Shown here in pieces: positions 16,397 to 24,418 of a stretch of DNA of 64,000 nt. The DNA is from UBA7985 sp965661545 (GTDB lineage Bacteria; Pseudomonadota; Alphaproteobacteria; UBA7985), in the NCBI GenBank assembly GCA_965661545.1, contig CBFIEF010000007.1, positions 48,494-112,493 of the forward strand, in the 5' to 3' direction. Numbering within the stretch: position 1 is the stretch's first letter; each line of letters opens with the position of its first letter. The notes below the pieces were generated by a model. That model had not been told where the DNA came from, made no database searches, and worked only from the letters and a program-made list of their open reading frames with translations. Made by a program: the position numbers and the translations under genes.

Positions 16397-17626
16397 GTGC
16401 GCCTCGGCCCGAAACCCCTGGACGCAAGGATCCTTGCTATCAGCACGCACTTCGAAGAACACCCGACCCTTGGTGGTTTCGCAGCGCCGCAGTTCATGCC
16501 CGTGGCCGAGGCCTTTGTTGCCAATTTCCGCAAGCGTCGCGAAGTTGGCGCCTGTGTGTCGGTCATCCACCAGGGGAAGACTGTCGTGGATTTGTGGATG
16601 GGGCACGAGAACCCCGCCAAAACGCTTCCATGGCAAGCACAGACCATCCTGCCCGTCTTCTCCAACACCAAGGTTGCAACTGCGCTGTGTCTGCACAAGC
16701 TCGTGGACGAGGGCAAAGTCGATCTCGACGCACCCGTGGCGACCTACTGGCCTGAATTTGCGGCCAAAGGTAAGGGCGACATTCGCGTCTCGTCCGTGCT
16801 TAACCATTCGGCAGGCTTGCCTGCACTGCGCCGACGCGTGCCGCATGCGGGGTTTCGCAACTGGGATTTCATGGTCAAGGCCCTCGCCGCTGAAGAGCCG
16901 TTTTGGGAGCCGGGAAGCACCAACGGCTACCATATGATTTCCTTCGGTTGGCTGGTGGGTGAGATTGTCCAGCGCGTTTCGGGGATGAGCCTCGGCGATT
17001 ATTTCGACACCCATATCCGGCAGCCAACAGGCGCTGAATTCTATATCGGCCTCCCCCGCAGCGAGTATCACCGCTTCGCCCCTGTGATCCTTCAGACACC
17101 GTCGTTCGCGAGCATGATGGCCAGTCCTTTCTTGCGAAAGATCGTTCTTGATCAGAAATCCATCCCGTTCCTTTCGCTGATCAACTCAGGCCGATTTGCG
17201 CCCAACAAACCGATCTACTGGCCCGCCCACATTGGGGGTGCTGGCGGGATCGGCAATGCACGCGGAATGGCCGCCATGTACGCCCCTTTGGCTGAAAATG
17301 ATGGGTCACTGCTCAGCCAAGACGGTGTTGAGCGCCTGCGCCGACCGTCGATGGAAACGAAGAAAGACCTGAATCTGGGCCTGCCAACACGCTTCTCTCT
17401 CGGCGCGATGCTGCGTATGGACAACAGCGGTCCACCCCGGCAAGCCCGGTCCCTGCTCATCCCCGATGGTGCCTTTGGCCACACCGGAATCGGCGGTTCG
17501 ATCAGCTTTGCCGACCCGGACCAACGCATCGCCTTTGGCTATGCCATGACGCGGTTGGGTATCGGCTTTTTCGCGAATGAACGTGGACAGAGCCTCATTG
17601 ACGCGGTTTATGAATCCTTGAACTGA
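16397..17626 (+). CDS. Beta-lactamase-fold serine hydrolase (EstB/class C-like esterase)
   Basis: This 409-residue protein has the serine hydrolase fold of class C beta-lactamases. The nucleophile motif S-x-x-K is S89-N-T-K92; a conserved Tyr in GYHMISFGW is the likely partner; and HTG occurs in GAFGHTGIGG near the C-terminus. The Y-x-N Asn of true beta-lactamases is absent, as in EstB-type esterases, so hydrolysis of esters or small amides is more likely than antibiotic resistance. No signal peptide is evident. The GTG start at 16397 is chosen because conserved sequence begins before the first internal ATG (16496). It is divergent from a LysR gene. Confidence 0.82.
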   Translation: MRLGPKPLDARILAISTHFEEHPTLGGFAAPQFMPVAEAFVANFRKRREVGACVSVIHQGKTVVDLWMGHENPAKTLPWQAQTILPVFSNTKVATALCLHKLVDEGKVDLDAPVATYWPEFAAKGKGDIRVSSVLNHSAGLPALRRRVPHAGFRNWDFMVKALAAEEPFWEPGSTNGYHMISFGWLVGEIVQRVSGMSLGDYFDTHIRQPTGAEFYIGLPRSEYHRFAPVILQTPSFASMMASPFLRKIVLDQKSIPFLSLINSGRFAPNKPIYWPAHIGGAGGIGNARGMAAMYAPLAENDGSLLSQDGVERLRRPSMETKKDLNLGLPTRFSLGAMLRMDNSGPPRQARSLLIPDGAFGHTGIGGSISFADPDQRIAFGYAMTRLGIGFFANERGQSLIDAVYESLN

Positions 17627-17668
17627 TCGCCGGACCGGCTCGCCCAATGAAACAAATGCTTGAGTTTC

Positions 17669-17684
17669 TGTAACGTTTGTTACA
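17669..17684. promoter_or_regulatory. Palindrome upstream of pgi
   Basis: TGTAAC-GTTT-GTTACA is a 6-base inverted repeat about 45 bases before the pgi start. Its form is like operators of sugar-metabolism repressors (HexR or LacI families). The regulator is not in the window; the assignment is inference. Confidence 0.35.
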
Positions 17685-17729
17685 ATTACGACTTCAAGCC
17701 CCACACCATAGCTCAGGGTCTATGACGCC

Positions 17730-19286
17730 ATGAACGACATCTGGAACGACCTCACCCAGCGCGCTGACGCTGTCAAAGCCCGGCCCATCATTGGTTTGTT
17801 TGATGCAGACGCTGCGCGCTTTGACACTTTTTCAGCGCAGCACGATGGTCTGCTGCTGGATTTCTCCAAGACCAACCTCGACGCAGACACCCTCGGCGTC
17901 CTCCACGCGCTCGCCCAGACCCGGGGCGTTGCCGCTCAGCGCGATGCCATGTTCAGCGGAGAGGCCATTAACACCACCGAAGGCCGCTCGGTCCTACACA
18001 CCGCCCTGCGCCCGGATCCCAGCCGCCCTGTCATGGTCGATGGCGAAGACGTCACCGTTGGCGTGCGCGCCTCACTAGACCTCATGGCAGTCTTCGCCGA
18101 AGGCCTGCGCGACGGCACCATTAACGCGTCCGATGGCCAACCCTTTACCGACGTGGTTAACATCGGCATCGGCGGTTCGGATTTGGGACCGGCCATGGCC
18201 TGTCGGGCGCTCTCGCCGTTTATCGATCAGATCACGCCACACTTCGTTTCCAACATCGACGGCGCACACATCGCGGATACGCTAGCAGGATTAGACCCCC
18301 AGCGGACGTTAGTGATCATTGCGTCCAAGACCTTCACCACCATCGAAACCCTGACCAACGCAGACACAGCCGTCGCGTGGCTCAAAGACGCCGTCGGTGA
18401 CCAGTTCGGGGCGCACTTGGCCGCTGTTTCAACGGCGGAAGATCGCACATCGGCCTACGGCATCGCGCCAGACCGCGTGTTTGGGTTCGAAGACTGGGTC
18501 GGCGGGCGATACTCCATGTGGGGACCGGTTGGCTTGAGCGTCATGATCGCCATCGGCCCTGAGCATTTCTCCGATTTCCTCGCTGGCGCGCTGTCCATGG
18601 ATACCAACTTCATGACCGCCGAGCCAGAAAACAACCTGCCGCTGCTGTTTGCGTTGGTCGGGCTTTGGCACAACAATTTTTGTGGTTTCGAAAGCCGGGC
18701 GGTTCTACCCTATGACCAGCGACTGGGCTTGCTGCCCGCTTATTTGCAGCAGCTGGATATGGAATCCAACGGCAAGCACACCACCAAGGACGGCACCCCC
18801 GTCGCCGGGATGACTGGACCGATTGTATGGGGTGAGCCCGGGACCAACGGCCAGCACGCATTTTACCAGTTGCTGCATCAGGGCACGCGGATCGTTCCCG
18901 CTGAATTTCTGATCGCCGCACAGAGCCACGAACCGGGCTTGCAACACCAGCACGAGATCCTCAAAGCCAACTGTTTGGCGCAGGCAGAAGCCCTGATGGT
19001 TGGCACACAGCAAGATGACCCCCAACCCGTCCCAGAGCGCCGTTTCGACGGCAACCGGCCCTCTGTCACGATCGCTTACCAGCAGCTTACGCCGTTTGTT
19101 CTGGGGCAGCTTGTGGCGCTGTATGAGCACCGTGTGTTCGTCGAAGGCGCGGTTTGGGGCATCAACAGTTTTGACCAATTCGGTGTAGAGCTGGGTAAGA
19201 AAATGGCCAAGGACGTCCAGAACGATCCTGATGCCATGGCCCGAATGTCCGCTTCAACCCGTGGATTATCGGCTTTCTTGGCCTAG
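17730..19286 (+). CDS. pgi: Glucose-6-phosphate isomerase
   Basis: This 518-residue enzyme interconverts glucose 6-phosphate and fructose 6-phosphate. The phosphate-binding block VNIGIGGSDLGP and the second signature containing FDQFGVELGK near the C-terminus are both present, as is the family's GQHAFYQLLHQGT motif. It is slightly shorter than the E. coli enzyme (549). A palindrome lies in its upstream region. A succinate-semialdehyde dehydrogenase gene follows 78 bases downstream with its own ribosome binding site. Confidence 0.95.
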   Translation: MNDIWNDLTQRADAVKARPIIGLFDADAARFDTFSAQHDGLLLDFSKTNLDADTLGVLHALAQTRGVAAQRDAMFSGEAINTTEGRSVLHTALRPDPSRPVMVDGEDVTVGVRASLDLMAVFAEGLRDGTINASDGQPFTDVVNIGIGGSDLGPAMACRALSPFIDQITPHFVSNIDGAHIADTLAGLDPQRTLVIIASKTFTTIETLTNADTAVAWLKDAVGDQFGAHLAAVSTAEDRTSAYGIAPDRVFGFEDWVGGRYSMWGPVGLSVMIAIGPEHFSDFLAGALSMDTNFMTAEPENNLPLLFALVGLWHNNFCGFESRAVLPYDQRLGLLPAYLQQLDMESNGKHTTKDGTPVAGMTGPIVWGEPGTNGQHAFYQLLHQGTRIVPAEFLIAAQSHEPGLQHQHEILKANCLAQAEALMVGTQQDDPQPVPERRFDGNRPSVTIAYQQLTPFVLGQLVALYEHRVFVEGAVWGINSFDQFGVELGKKMAKDVQNDPDAMARMSASTRGLSAFLA

Positions 19287-19364
19287 GCATGTCACAAGCG
19301 GGTTTGATCCAAAGGGGGAAGAGGGTTAAGGCTTAGGAAAGTCAAACGAAGGAAGTTTTGGAAC

Positions 19365-20813
19365 ATGTCCGTTCTCTCCAGCCCCCTCTTCAAACAGCAG
19401 TGCTACATCAACGGTCAGTGGATGGATGCCAAGTCCGGCGAAACCATCGACGTGACCAACCCGGCCACCGGCGAGCGCCTTGGAACCATCCCAAAAATGG
19501 GCGCCGCAGAAACCGCTGACGCCATCGAAGCCGCGCGCATTGCACAAAAGGCTTGGGCCGCCATGACCGCGAAAGAGCGCCACGGCATCCTCATCAAATG
19601 GTTCAACCTGATGATGGACAACCAAGACGCTTTGGGTGAGCTGCTGACACTGGAACAGGGTAAGCCGCTGGCCGAAGCCAAGGGCGAAATCGCCTATGGC
19701 GCAAGCTTCATCGAGTGGTTTGCTGAAGAAGGCAAACGCACCTATGGCGAGATCATTCCCGGCCACCAGCGTGACAAACGCATTCAGGTCATTCGCCAGC
19801 CAATCGGCGTCACTGCTGCCATCACCCCGTGGAACTTCCCCAACGCCATGATCACCCGCAAAGCCGGCGCAGCGCTGGCGGCAGGTTGTTCAATGGTCGT
19901 TAAGCCCGCCACGGCAACGCCATACTCAGCCTTGGCGCTGTGCGTGCTGGCGGAGCAGGCTGGCATCCCCGCGGGCGTGCTGTCGGTCTTGACCGGCTCC
20001 TCCGCTGCGATCGGCGCAGAAATCACCTCCAACCCCACCGTGCGCAAGCTTTCCTTCACCGGCTCCACCGAAGTCGGCGCGAAGCTGATGGAGCAATGCG
20101 CACCACAGATCAAAAAGACCTCGATGGAGCTAGGCGGAAACGCGCCATTCATCGTGTTTGACGATGCGGATATCGATGCGGCTGTTGAGGGTGCGATCAT
20201 CTGTAAGTTCCGCAATAACGGCCAGACCTGTGTTTGTGCCAACCGGATCTACGTTCAGTCCGGCGTCTATGATGCGTTTGCGGAAAAGTTTGCCGCGCGG
20301 ATCAAGTCAATGAAAGTCGGCAACGGCATGGAAGACGGCGTTGCCTTTGGCCCGCTGATTGAACCACAGGCTGTCGATAAGGTTAAAGAGCACGTCGCAG
20401 ATGCGGTTTCCAAAGGCGCAGAGGTCATCCTCGGCGGTAAGGAGCACGAGCTGGGCGGTTTGTTCTTTGAGCCAACCATCATGACCAACGTCGACCGCTC
20501 CATGGCTGTCACGCAAGAGGAGACCTTTGGCCCCCTCGCCCCGCTGTACCGGTTTGAGTCCGATGATGAAGTCATCGAGCAAGCGAACGACACCCGCTTC
20601 GGCCTCGCGTCCTACTTCTACTCCCAAAACCTGTCGCGGGTTTACAAAGTGGCTGAGGCGCTGGAATACGGCATCGTGGGCATCAACACCGGCATCATCT
20701 CCACCGAAGTTGCCCCGTTTGGCGGGATCAAGGAATCCGGCTTGGGCCGCGAGGGCTCCAGCCACGGCATCGATGACTACTTGGAAATCAAGTACATGTG
20801 TCTGAGCGTCTAG
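19365..20813 (+). CDS. gabD: Succinate-semialdehyde dehydrogenase (NAD(P)+)
   Basis: This 482-residue aldehyde dehydrogenase has the same length as E. coli GabD. Key residues are N157 (PWNFP), K180, E255 in MELGGN and the nucleophile C289 in NGQTCVC. C291 two residues later is the redox-loop cysteine typical of GabD. It oxidises succinate semialdehyde to succinate, the last step of GABA and some polyamine degradation, which fits the polyamine transporter at 26178-30221. No GABA aminotransferase is in the window. Ribosome binding site GAAGGAAG precedes the ATG. Confidence 0.88.
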   Translation: MSVLSSPLFKQQCYINGQWMDAKSGETIDVTNPATGERLGTIPKMGAAETADAIEAARIAQKAWAAMTAKERHGILIKWFNLMMDNQDALGELLTLEQGKPLAEAKGEIAYGASFIEWFAEEGKRTYGEIIPGHQRDKRIQVIRQPIGVTAAITPWNFPNAMITRKAGAALAAGCSMVVKPATATPYSALALCVLAEQAGIPAGVLSVLTGSSAAIGAEITSNPTVRKLSFTGSTEVGAKLMEQCAPQIKKTSMELGGNAPFIVFDDADIDAAVEGAIICKFRNNGQTCVCANRIYVQSGVYDAFAEKFAARIKSMKVGNGMEDGVAFGPLIEPQAVDKVKEHVADAVSKGAEVILGGKEHELGGLFFEPTIMTNVDRSMAVTQEETFGPLAPLYRFESDDEVIEQANDTRFGLASYFYSQNLSRVYKVAEALEYGIVGINTGIISTEVAPFGGIKESGLGREGSSHGIDDYLEIKYMCLSV

Positions 20814-20823
20814 GGACGCTCAG
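20802..20823. terminator. Hairpin between convergent gabD and desaturase genes
   Basis: CTGAGCGTC (20802-20810) pairs perfectly with GACGCTCAG (20815-20823); the loop TAGG contains the gabD stop codon. A weak T-rich stretch follows on the plus strand. It probably ends transcription from one or both sides. Confidence 0.55.
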
Positions 20824-20832
20824 TCCGTTTGG

Positions 20833-21723
20833 TCAGGTCAGTTTTGACAGACTGTCGGCGTTAAAGGCGCGGTACCCTTCGCTGGTTTTGCGAAGGTGCT
20901 GCGCCGTTAATCCATGCAATGCCGGAAGCCGATGAAACGGCACCGTTGGAAAAGCATGATGTTCAGCGTGAAACGGCATATTCCACGCAAAGAACCGGAT
21001 CAGCGGGCCGGTAAAGGTCGTACGGCTGTTCTCAAACATATTGGCGACAAAGGCACAGCGCCCATGCTCGGCCATGAGATACAACCTCAAGAACGGCTGC
21101 CCCAGCACCACCGGCACCACCCACACCCACAGCAGCAGCGCGCTTTGCGCCGCGATAGAGCCCATCAGCAGCACCGCGTAAATCAATACCAATATCCGCG
21201 CTTCCCGCCTTATCTTCGCTCGGCCAGAGCTTGGAATGAAGCTGTCCGTGTTACGATCCAGCGCATTACCAAAAACGACGCGGAACGAGGCCAGCCATAG
21301 CGGAATGCCGCTGACGTGGCGCACGTACTGCCAGCGCGTTTCGGGCGCGTCTCCGGTCAGTTCAGGGTCGCGGTCGGGGTCTTGGGTGTGGCGATGATGC
21401 TCAAAGTGGAAAAACCGGAACCACTCTGGCGGCAAAACCAACAGCACGCTGCACGCCCGCGCAATCCAGTCGTTAAGCCATTGGCTGGAAAAGGCCGTGC
21501 GGTGAATGGCTTCGTGGTTCAGTGTAAACAGCATCACCTGCGCCACCCCCAGCGGCAGCAGCGCCAGCCACCAGAACGGCACGCGCAGCACAACCAGCGC
21601 GCCCAGCACCGCAATCACGCCAACATGTCCAGCCAGATGCAACAGCCCAGCACGGTCTGACTTTGCGGTCAGGGCGCGGCGTTGTTCTGCGGTCAATCCA
21701 GCAACAAATTCGCGGTGGTCCAT
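20833..21723 (-). CDS. Fatty acid desaturase family membrane protein
   Basis: This 296-residue integral membrane di-iron enzyme has three histidine boxes: H70-E-A-I-H74, H106-F-E-H109-H110 and H252-A-E-H255-H256. Hydrophobic segments lie around residues 30-70, 88-100 and 170-205. Such enzymes introduce double bonds or hydroxyls into acyl chains, carotenoids or related lipids. The exact substrate cannot be read. It ends about 20 bases from the convergent gabD, and an MFS gene lies upstream on the same strand. Confidence 0.88.
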   Translation of the reverse strand: MDHREFVAGLTAEQRRALTAKSDRAGLLHLAGHVGVIAVLGALVVLRVPFWWLALLPLGVAQVMLFTLNHEAIHRTAFSSQWLNDWIARACSVLLVLPPEWFRFFHFEHHRHTQDPDRDPELTGDAPETRWQYVRHVSGIPLWLASFRVVFGNALDRNTDSFIPSSGRAKIRREARILVLIYAVLLMGSIAAQSALLLWVWVVPVVLGQPFLRLYLMAEHGRCAFVANMFENSRTTFTGPLIRFFAWNMPFHAEHHAFPTVPFHRLPALHGLTAQHLRKTSEGYRAFNADSLSKLT

Positions 21724-21797
21724 GGACGGTCTCGAGTGGTGATTGCGGAGGCTTAAGTTAGCCTTTGCGCGAGCCTCAATAAAGCGCCCATTTTGTC

Positions 21798-23054
21798 TCA
21801 GAGCCGGGGTGGTTCGTGCAGCTCATGCCCTTCTGAAGCGGGGTCAGGCTCCGGGACATCGCGCATCGTCATACGGATGGCGACGAACACCGCATAGACC
21901 AGCCCCAACCCGCCAGCGGTGTACATATAGGCGGTCGGACCAATGAACTTCGTCAGAACGGAGGTCAGCAGCGGGATGACCGTCGCGCCAATGGACCAAA
22001 CCATGGTGAGCGTCCCCGCCAGCATCACGTATTCGTCGGAACGGGCGTGATCGTTCGCTTGGGCGGTTGAGATGGAAAAGATTGTCTCGGTTGCGCCAGC
22101 CCACAGCGCAAAGGCGGTGACCAGCAGGAAGAAATTCAGTCCCGTGACCTGACTGGTCAGTCCTGCAAACGCTGCGATCATCAACGCGCAGACGACCAGC
22201 ACCCAGCGCCGATCCCAGCGGTCCGAAGCAAAGCCAGCCGGGATCTGCACCCCAATAATTCCGATCTGCATCAGCAGCAGCATGAAACCGATTTGCCCGG
22301 GCTGAAAGCCAACCGCCTGTCCGTAAATCGGCGCAAAGCCCTGTACCAGCAGCGTCAACCCACCGACAAAAAACATGCCCATAAAGCCCACTGGCGAGAT
22401 TTTCCACGTGCGCCCCAGCCGGATGGCGGAATCTCGGGCCACGTTGACTTTGGGCAAGCCGGGCAGAATCAGTGGGATAATCGCCAGCGTGGTCAGAACG
22501 ATGGAAATGCGCGGCGACACGTTCGTTGTTACGTCAACAAAGCTGACACCATAGCCCCCGACACCCATGCCGACGATAAAGCAGGAATAGAACACCGCCT
22601 GCACCCGTCCGCGTGCCTGGTTGGTGACCGAGCCGTTTATCCAGCTGTAGCTGACGATAAACAGCTGCGTGACGGCAATCCCGTAAATCAGACGCGACAG
22701 CCCCCAGAATGCAGGATCAGTGGTCAGTGCCAGAATGGCGTGGGCGGCCAGCAGCATGGCAATGCCAAGCAGATAAGCCCGTGCCGTCCCAAAGCGCTTC
22801 ATCAAGGGGCCAGTGACAAAGCAACCCACAAAGCCGCCCACGGCCAGCACGACAATCAAAGCGCCTGCGACAAACGGCTCGTAGCCCAAACCGGCCATAC
22901 GAATGGGGATAAAGGCGAACAGCAGGCCGTTCCCCAAACCCACCAGGATCATTGAGACAATCAAGCTCACCACCACGCGCACACGCCGATCTGCAGCAAC
23001 GGGCGTGTCCTCGGGCTGGCTAGTTGTGGCGTCTAGGCGGTCGGCTTCGGTCAT
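21798..23054 (-). CDS. MFS transporter
   Basis: This protein of about 418 residues has twelve predicted membrane segments of the major facilitator superfamily, with the loop-2/3 motif after the second segment (GPLMKRFGTARAYLLG). The start at 23054 is preferred because AGGGA precedes it and the first membrane segment follows after about 30 polar residues; an ORF reaching to 23237 would run through the divergent promoter. It is divergent from a PLP enzyme of sulfur amino acid metabolism. Substrate unknown. Confidence 0.83.
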   Translation of the reverse strand: MTEADRLDATTSQPEDTPVAADRRVRVVVSLIVSMILVGLGNGLLFAFIPIRMAGLGYEPFVAGALIVVLAVGGFVGCFVTGPLMKRFGTARAYLLGIAMLLAAHAILALTTDPAFWGLSRLIYGIAVTQLFIVSYSWINGSVTNQARGRVQAVFYSCFIVGMGVGGYGVSFVDVTTNVSPRISIVLTTLAIIPLILPGLPKVNVARDSAIRLGRTWKISPVGFMGMFFVGGLTLLVQGFAPIYGQAVGFQPGQIGFMLLLMQIGIIGVQIPAGFASDRWDRRWVLVVCALMIAAFAGLTSQVTGLNFFLLVTAFALWAGATETIFSISTAQANDHARSDEYVMLAGTLTMVWSIGATVIPLLTSVLTKFIGPTAYMYTAGGLGLVYAVFVAIRMTMRDVPEPDPASEGHELHEPPRL

Positions 23055-23175
23055 GGTTGGGGTCCCTGCACAACGGGGCTTCATGTTCCTGCTTGCCGGA
23101 TGGTCGAAACCAGTTCTTGTGTTTTCGCGGCACGCGCGCCGATTATGAACCAATCCCATCCACTGAAACCGATGA

Positions 23176-24390
23176 ATGACCATGGCCAGCAACCGATCTA
23201 ACCAACGCCCCCCCAATCTCGTCCGCCGGACACCCATGCCCTCTTCGGCTTCTGTGGCCGTTGGAACACCGCTTCAGCCTGCCGTCGTGTATTCGTCGCC
23301 GGACGCCGATGCCTTGGATGACCAGTACGAAGGGCGCGCTTCGGGCTACACCTACGCCCGCGAAGGACACCCCAATGCGGACGTTGTGGCGGCCAAGATT
23401 GATGCGCTGGAAGCTTCGCCCACACAGGGGATCATGCTGGGGTCCGGGATGGGTGCGATTTCAGCTGTGTTTTTGGGGTTGCTCAAATCAGGCGATCATA
23501 TCGTTGCGGGCGATCAACTCTATGGTCGCAGCTTGCGTTTGCTGACCCAAGATCTTCCCCGTTTTGGCATCGAGTGCACTTTTGTCGACGCTGGCGATGC
23601 CGCCAACGTAGCAGCGGCGATGCGGCCCGAAACCAAGCTGGTGATGGTCGAGGTCGTCTCAAACCCTACTTTGCGGATCGCCGACATCGATGGGATTGCA
23701 GCGGTAACAGCGCAGCACGATAACGCGTTGCTGATGTTGGATAACACCTTCACCACGCCTCGGGCCATTCGCGCCTATGACCATGGCGCGGACGTTGTGG
23801 TTCACTCCGTGACCAAGCTGCTTGCTGGACATTCGGACGTGACCTTAGGCTACGTGTCCGTTGCTGATCCGACCTTGCGCCAGCCGATTGTTGATGCCGC
23901 CGTCACGTGGGGATTAACGCCCTCCCCGTGGGATTGCTGGATGGCTGAACGCGGCATGCATTCCTTCGATTTACGCTTTGAACGGGCGCAGCAAACCGCT
24001 GGCCAGATCGCCGATCATTTGGCGGGCTTAGACGGCGTGGACGCGGTCATCTATCCGGGTCGCGCCGATCACCCAGACGCCGCAAAAGCGCAGGCTCTGC
24101 TGGGCCAAAATCCGGGCAATATGGTGAGTTTTCGGATCCGCGGCGGACGGGCACAGGCCAACGCCTTTATTCGTGCCGCCGGAGACATCCCTTTCGCCCC
24201 CACCTTGGGCGACATTGGCACAACTCTTTCGCACCCTGCGTCCAGCTCTCACCGTGGTCTAACGGAAGCCGCGCGCGCTGACTTGGGCATCAACGAAGGC
24301 TTCTTCCGCCTTTCCGTGGGGATCGAAGACCCCGACTTGTTGCTCAACGAATTGACCGCAGCCGTCGCGGCGGCACAGGCCTCAGTTTAG
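23176..24390 (+). CDS. Cys/Met metabolism PLP-dependent enzyme (cystathionine gamma-synthase/lyase type)
   Basis: This 404-residue fold-type I PLP enzyme has the lysine forming the internal aldimine at K214 in the block SVTKLLAGHSD, D189 in MLDNTF binding the cofactor, and the Tyr/Arg pair GYTYAREGHPN near residue 60 reaching the phosphate of the partner subunit. It may act as cystathionine gamma-synthase, gamma-lyase, methionine gamma-lyase or O-acylhomoserine sulfhydrylase. Its last codons lie in a 12-base tandem repeat shared with the convergent GMC gene. Confidence 0.9.
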   Translation: MTMASNRSNQRPPNLVRRTPMPSSASVAVGTPLQPAVVYSSPDADALDDQYEGRASGYTYAREGHPNADVVAAKIDALEASPTQGIMLGSGMGAISAVFLGLLKSGDHIVAGDQLYGRSLRLLTQDLPRFGIECTFVDAGDAANVAAAMRPETKLVMVEVVSNPTLRIADIDGIAAVTAQHDNALLMLDNTFTTPRAIRAYDHGADVVVHSVTKLLAGHSDVTLGYVSVADPTLRQPIVDAAVTWGLTPSPWDCWMAERGMHSFDLRFERAQQTAGQIADHLAGLDGVDAVIYPGRADHPDAAKAQALLGQNPGNMVSFRIRGGRAQANAFIRAAGDIPFAPTLGDIGTTLSHPASSSHRGLTEAARADLGINEGFFRLSVGIEDPDLLLNELTAAVAAAQASV

Positions 24391-24418
24391 GCCTCGGTTT
24401 AGGCCTCGATTTAGGCCG
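24378..24418. repeat. Tandem 12-base repeat spanning two convergent stop codons
   Basis: Three copies of a 12-base unit, GGCCTCRGTTTA and the variant GGCCTCGATTTA (24378-24389, 24390-24401, 24402-24413), plus a partial fourth copy, cover the ends of the PLP enzyme gene and the convergent GMC gene. Because the unit is a multiple of three, it places TAG in frame every 12 bases for the plus gene and TAA every 12 bases for the minus gene. Confidence 0.85.

Noticed and set aside
16397..17626. Beta-lactamase resistance gene
   Set aside because: The Y-x-N Asn is missing and no signal peptide is seen; an esterase-like enzyme is more likely.
24378..24418. CRISPR-like or mobile repeat
   Set aside because: Units are only 12 bases with no spacers; it is a simple tandem repeat. 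No CRISPR array, transposase or integrase was seen anywhere in the window.
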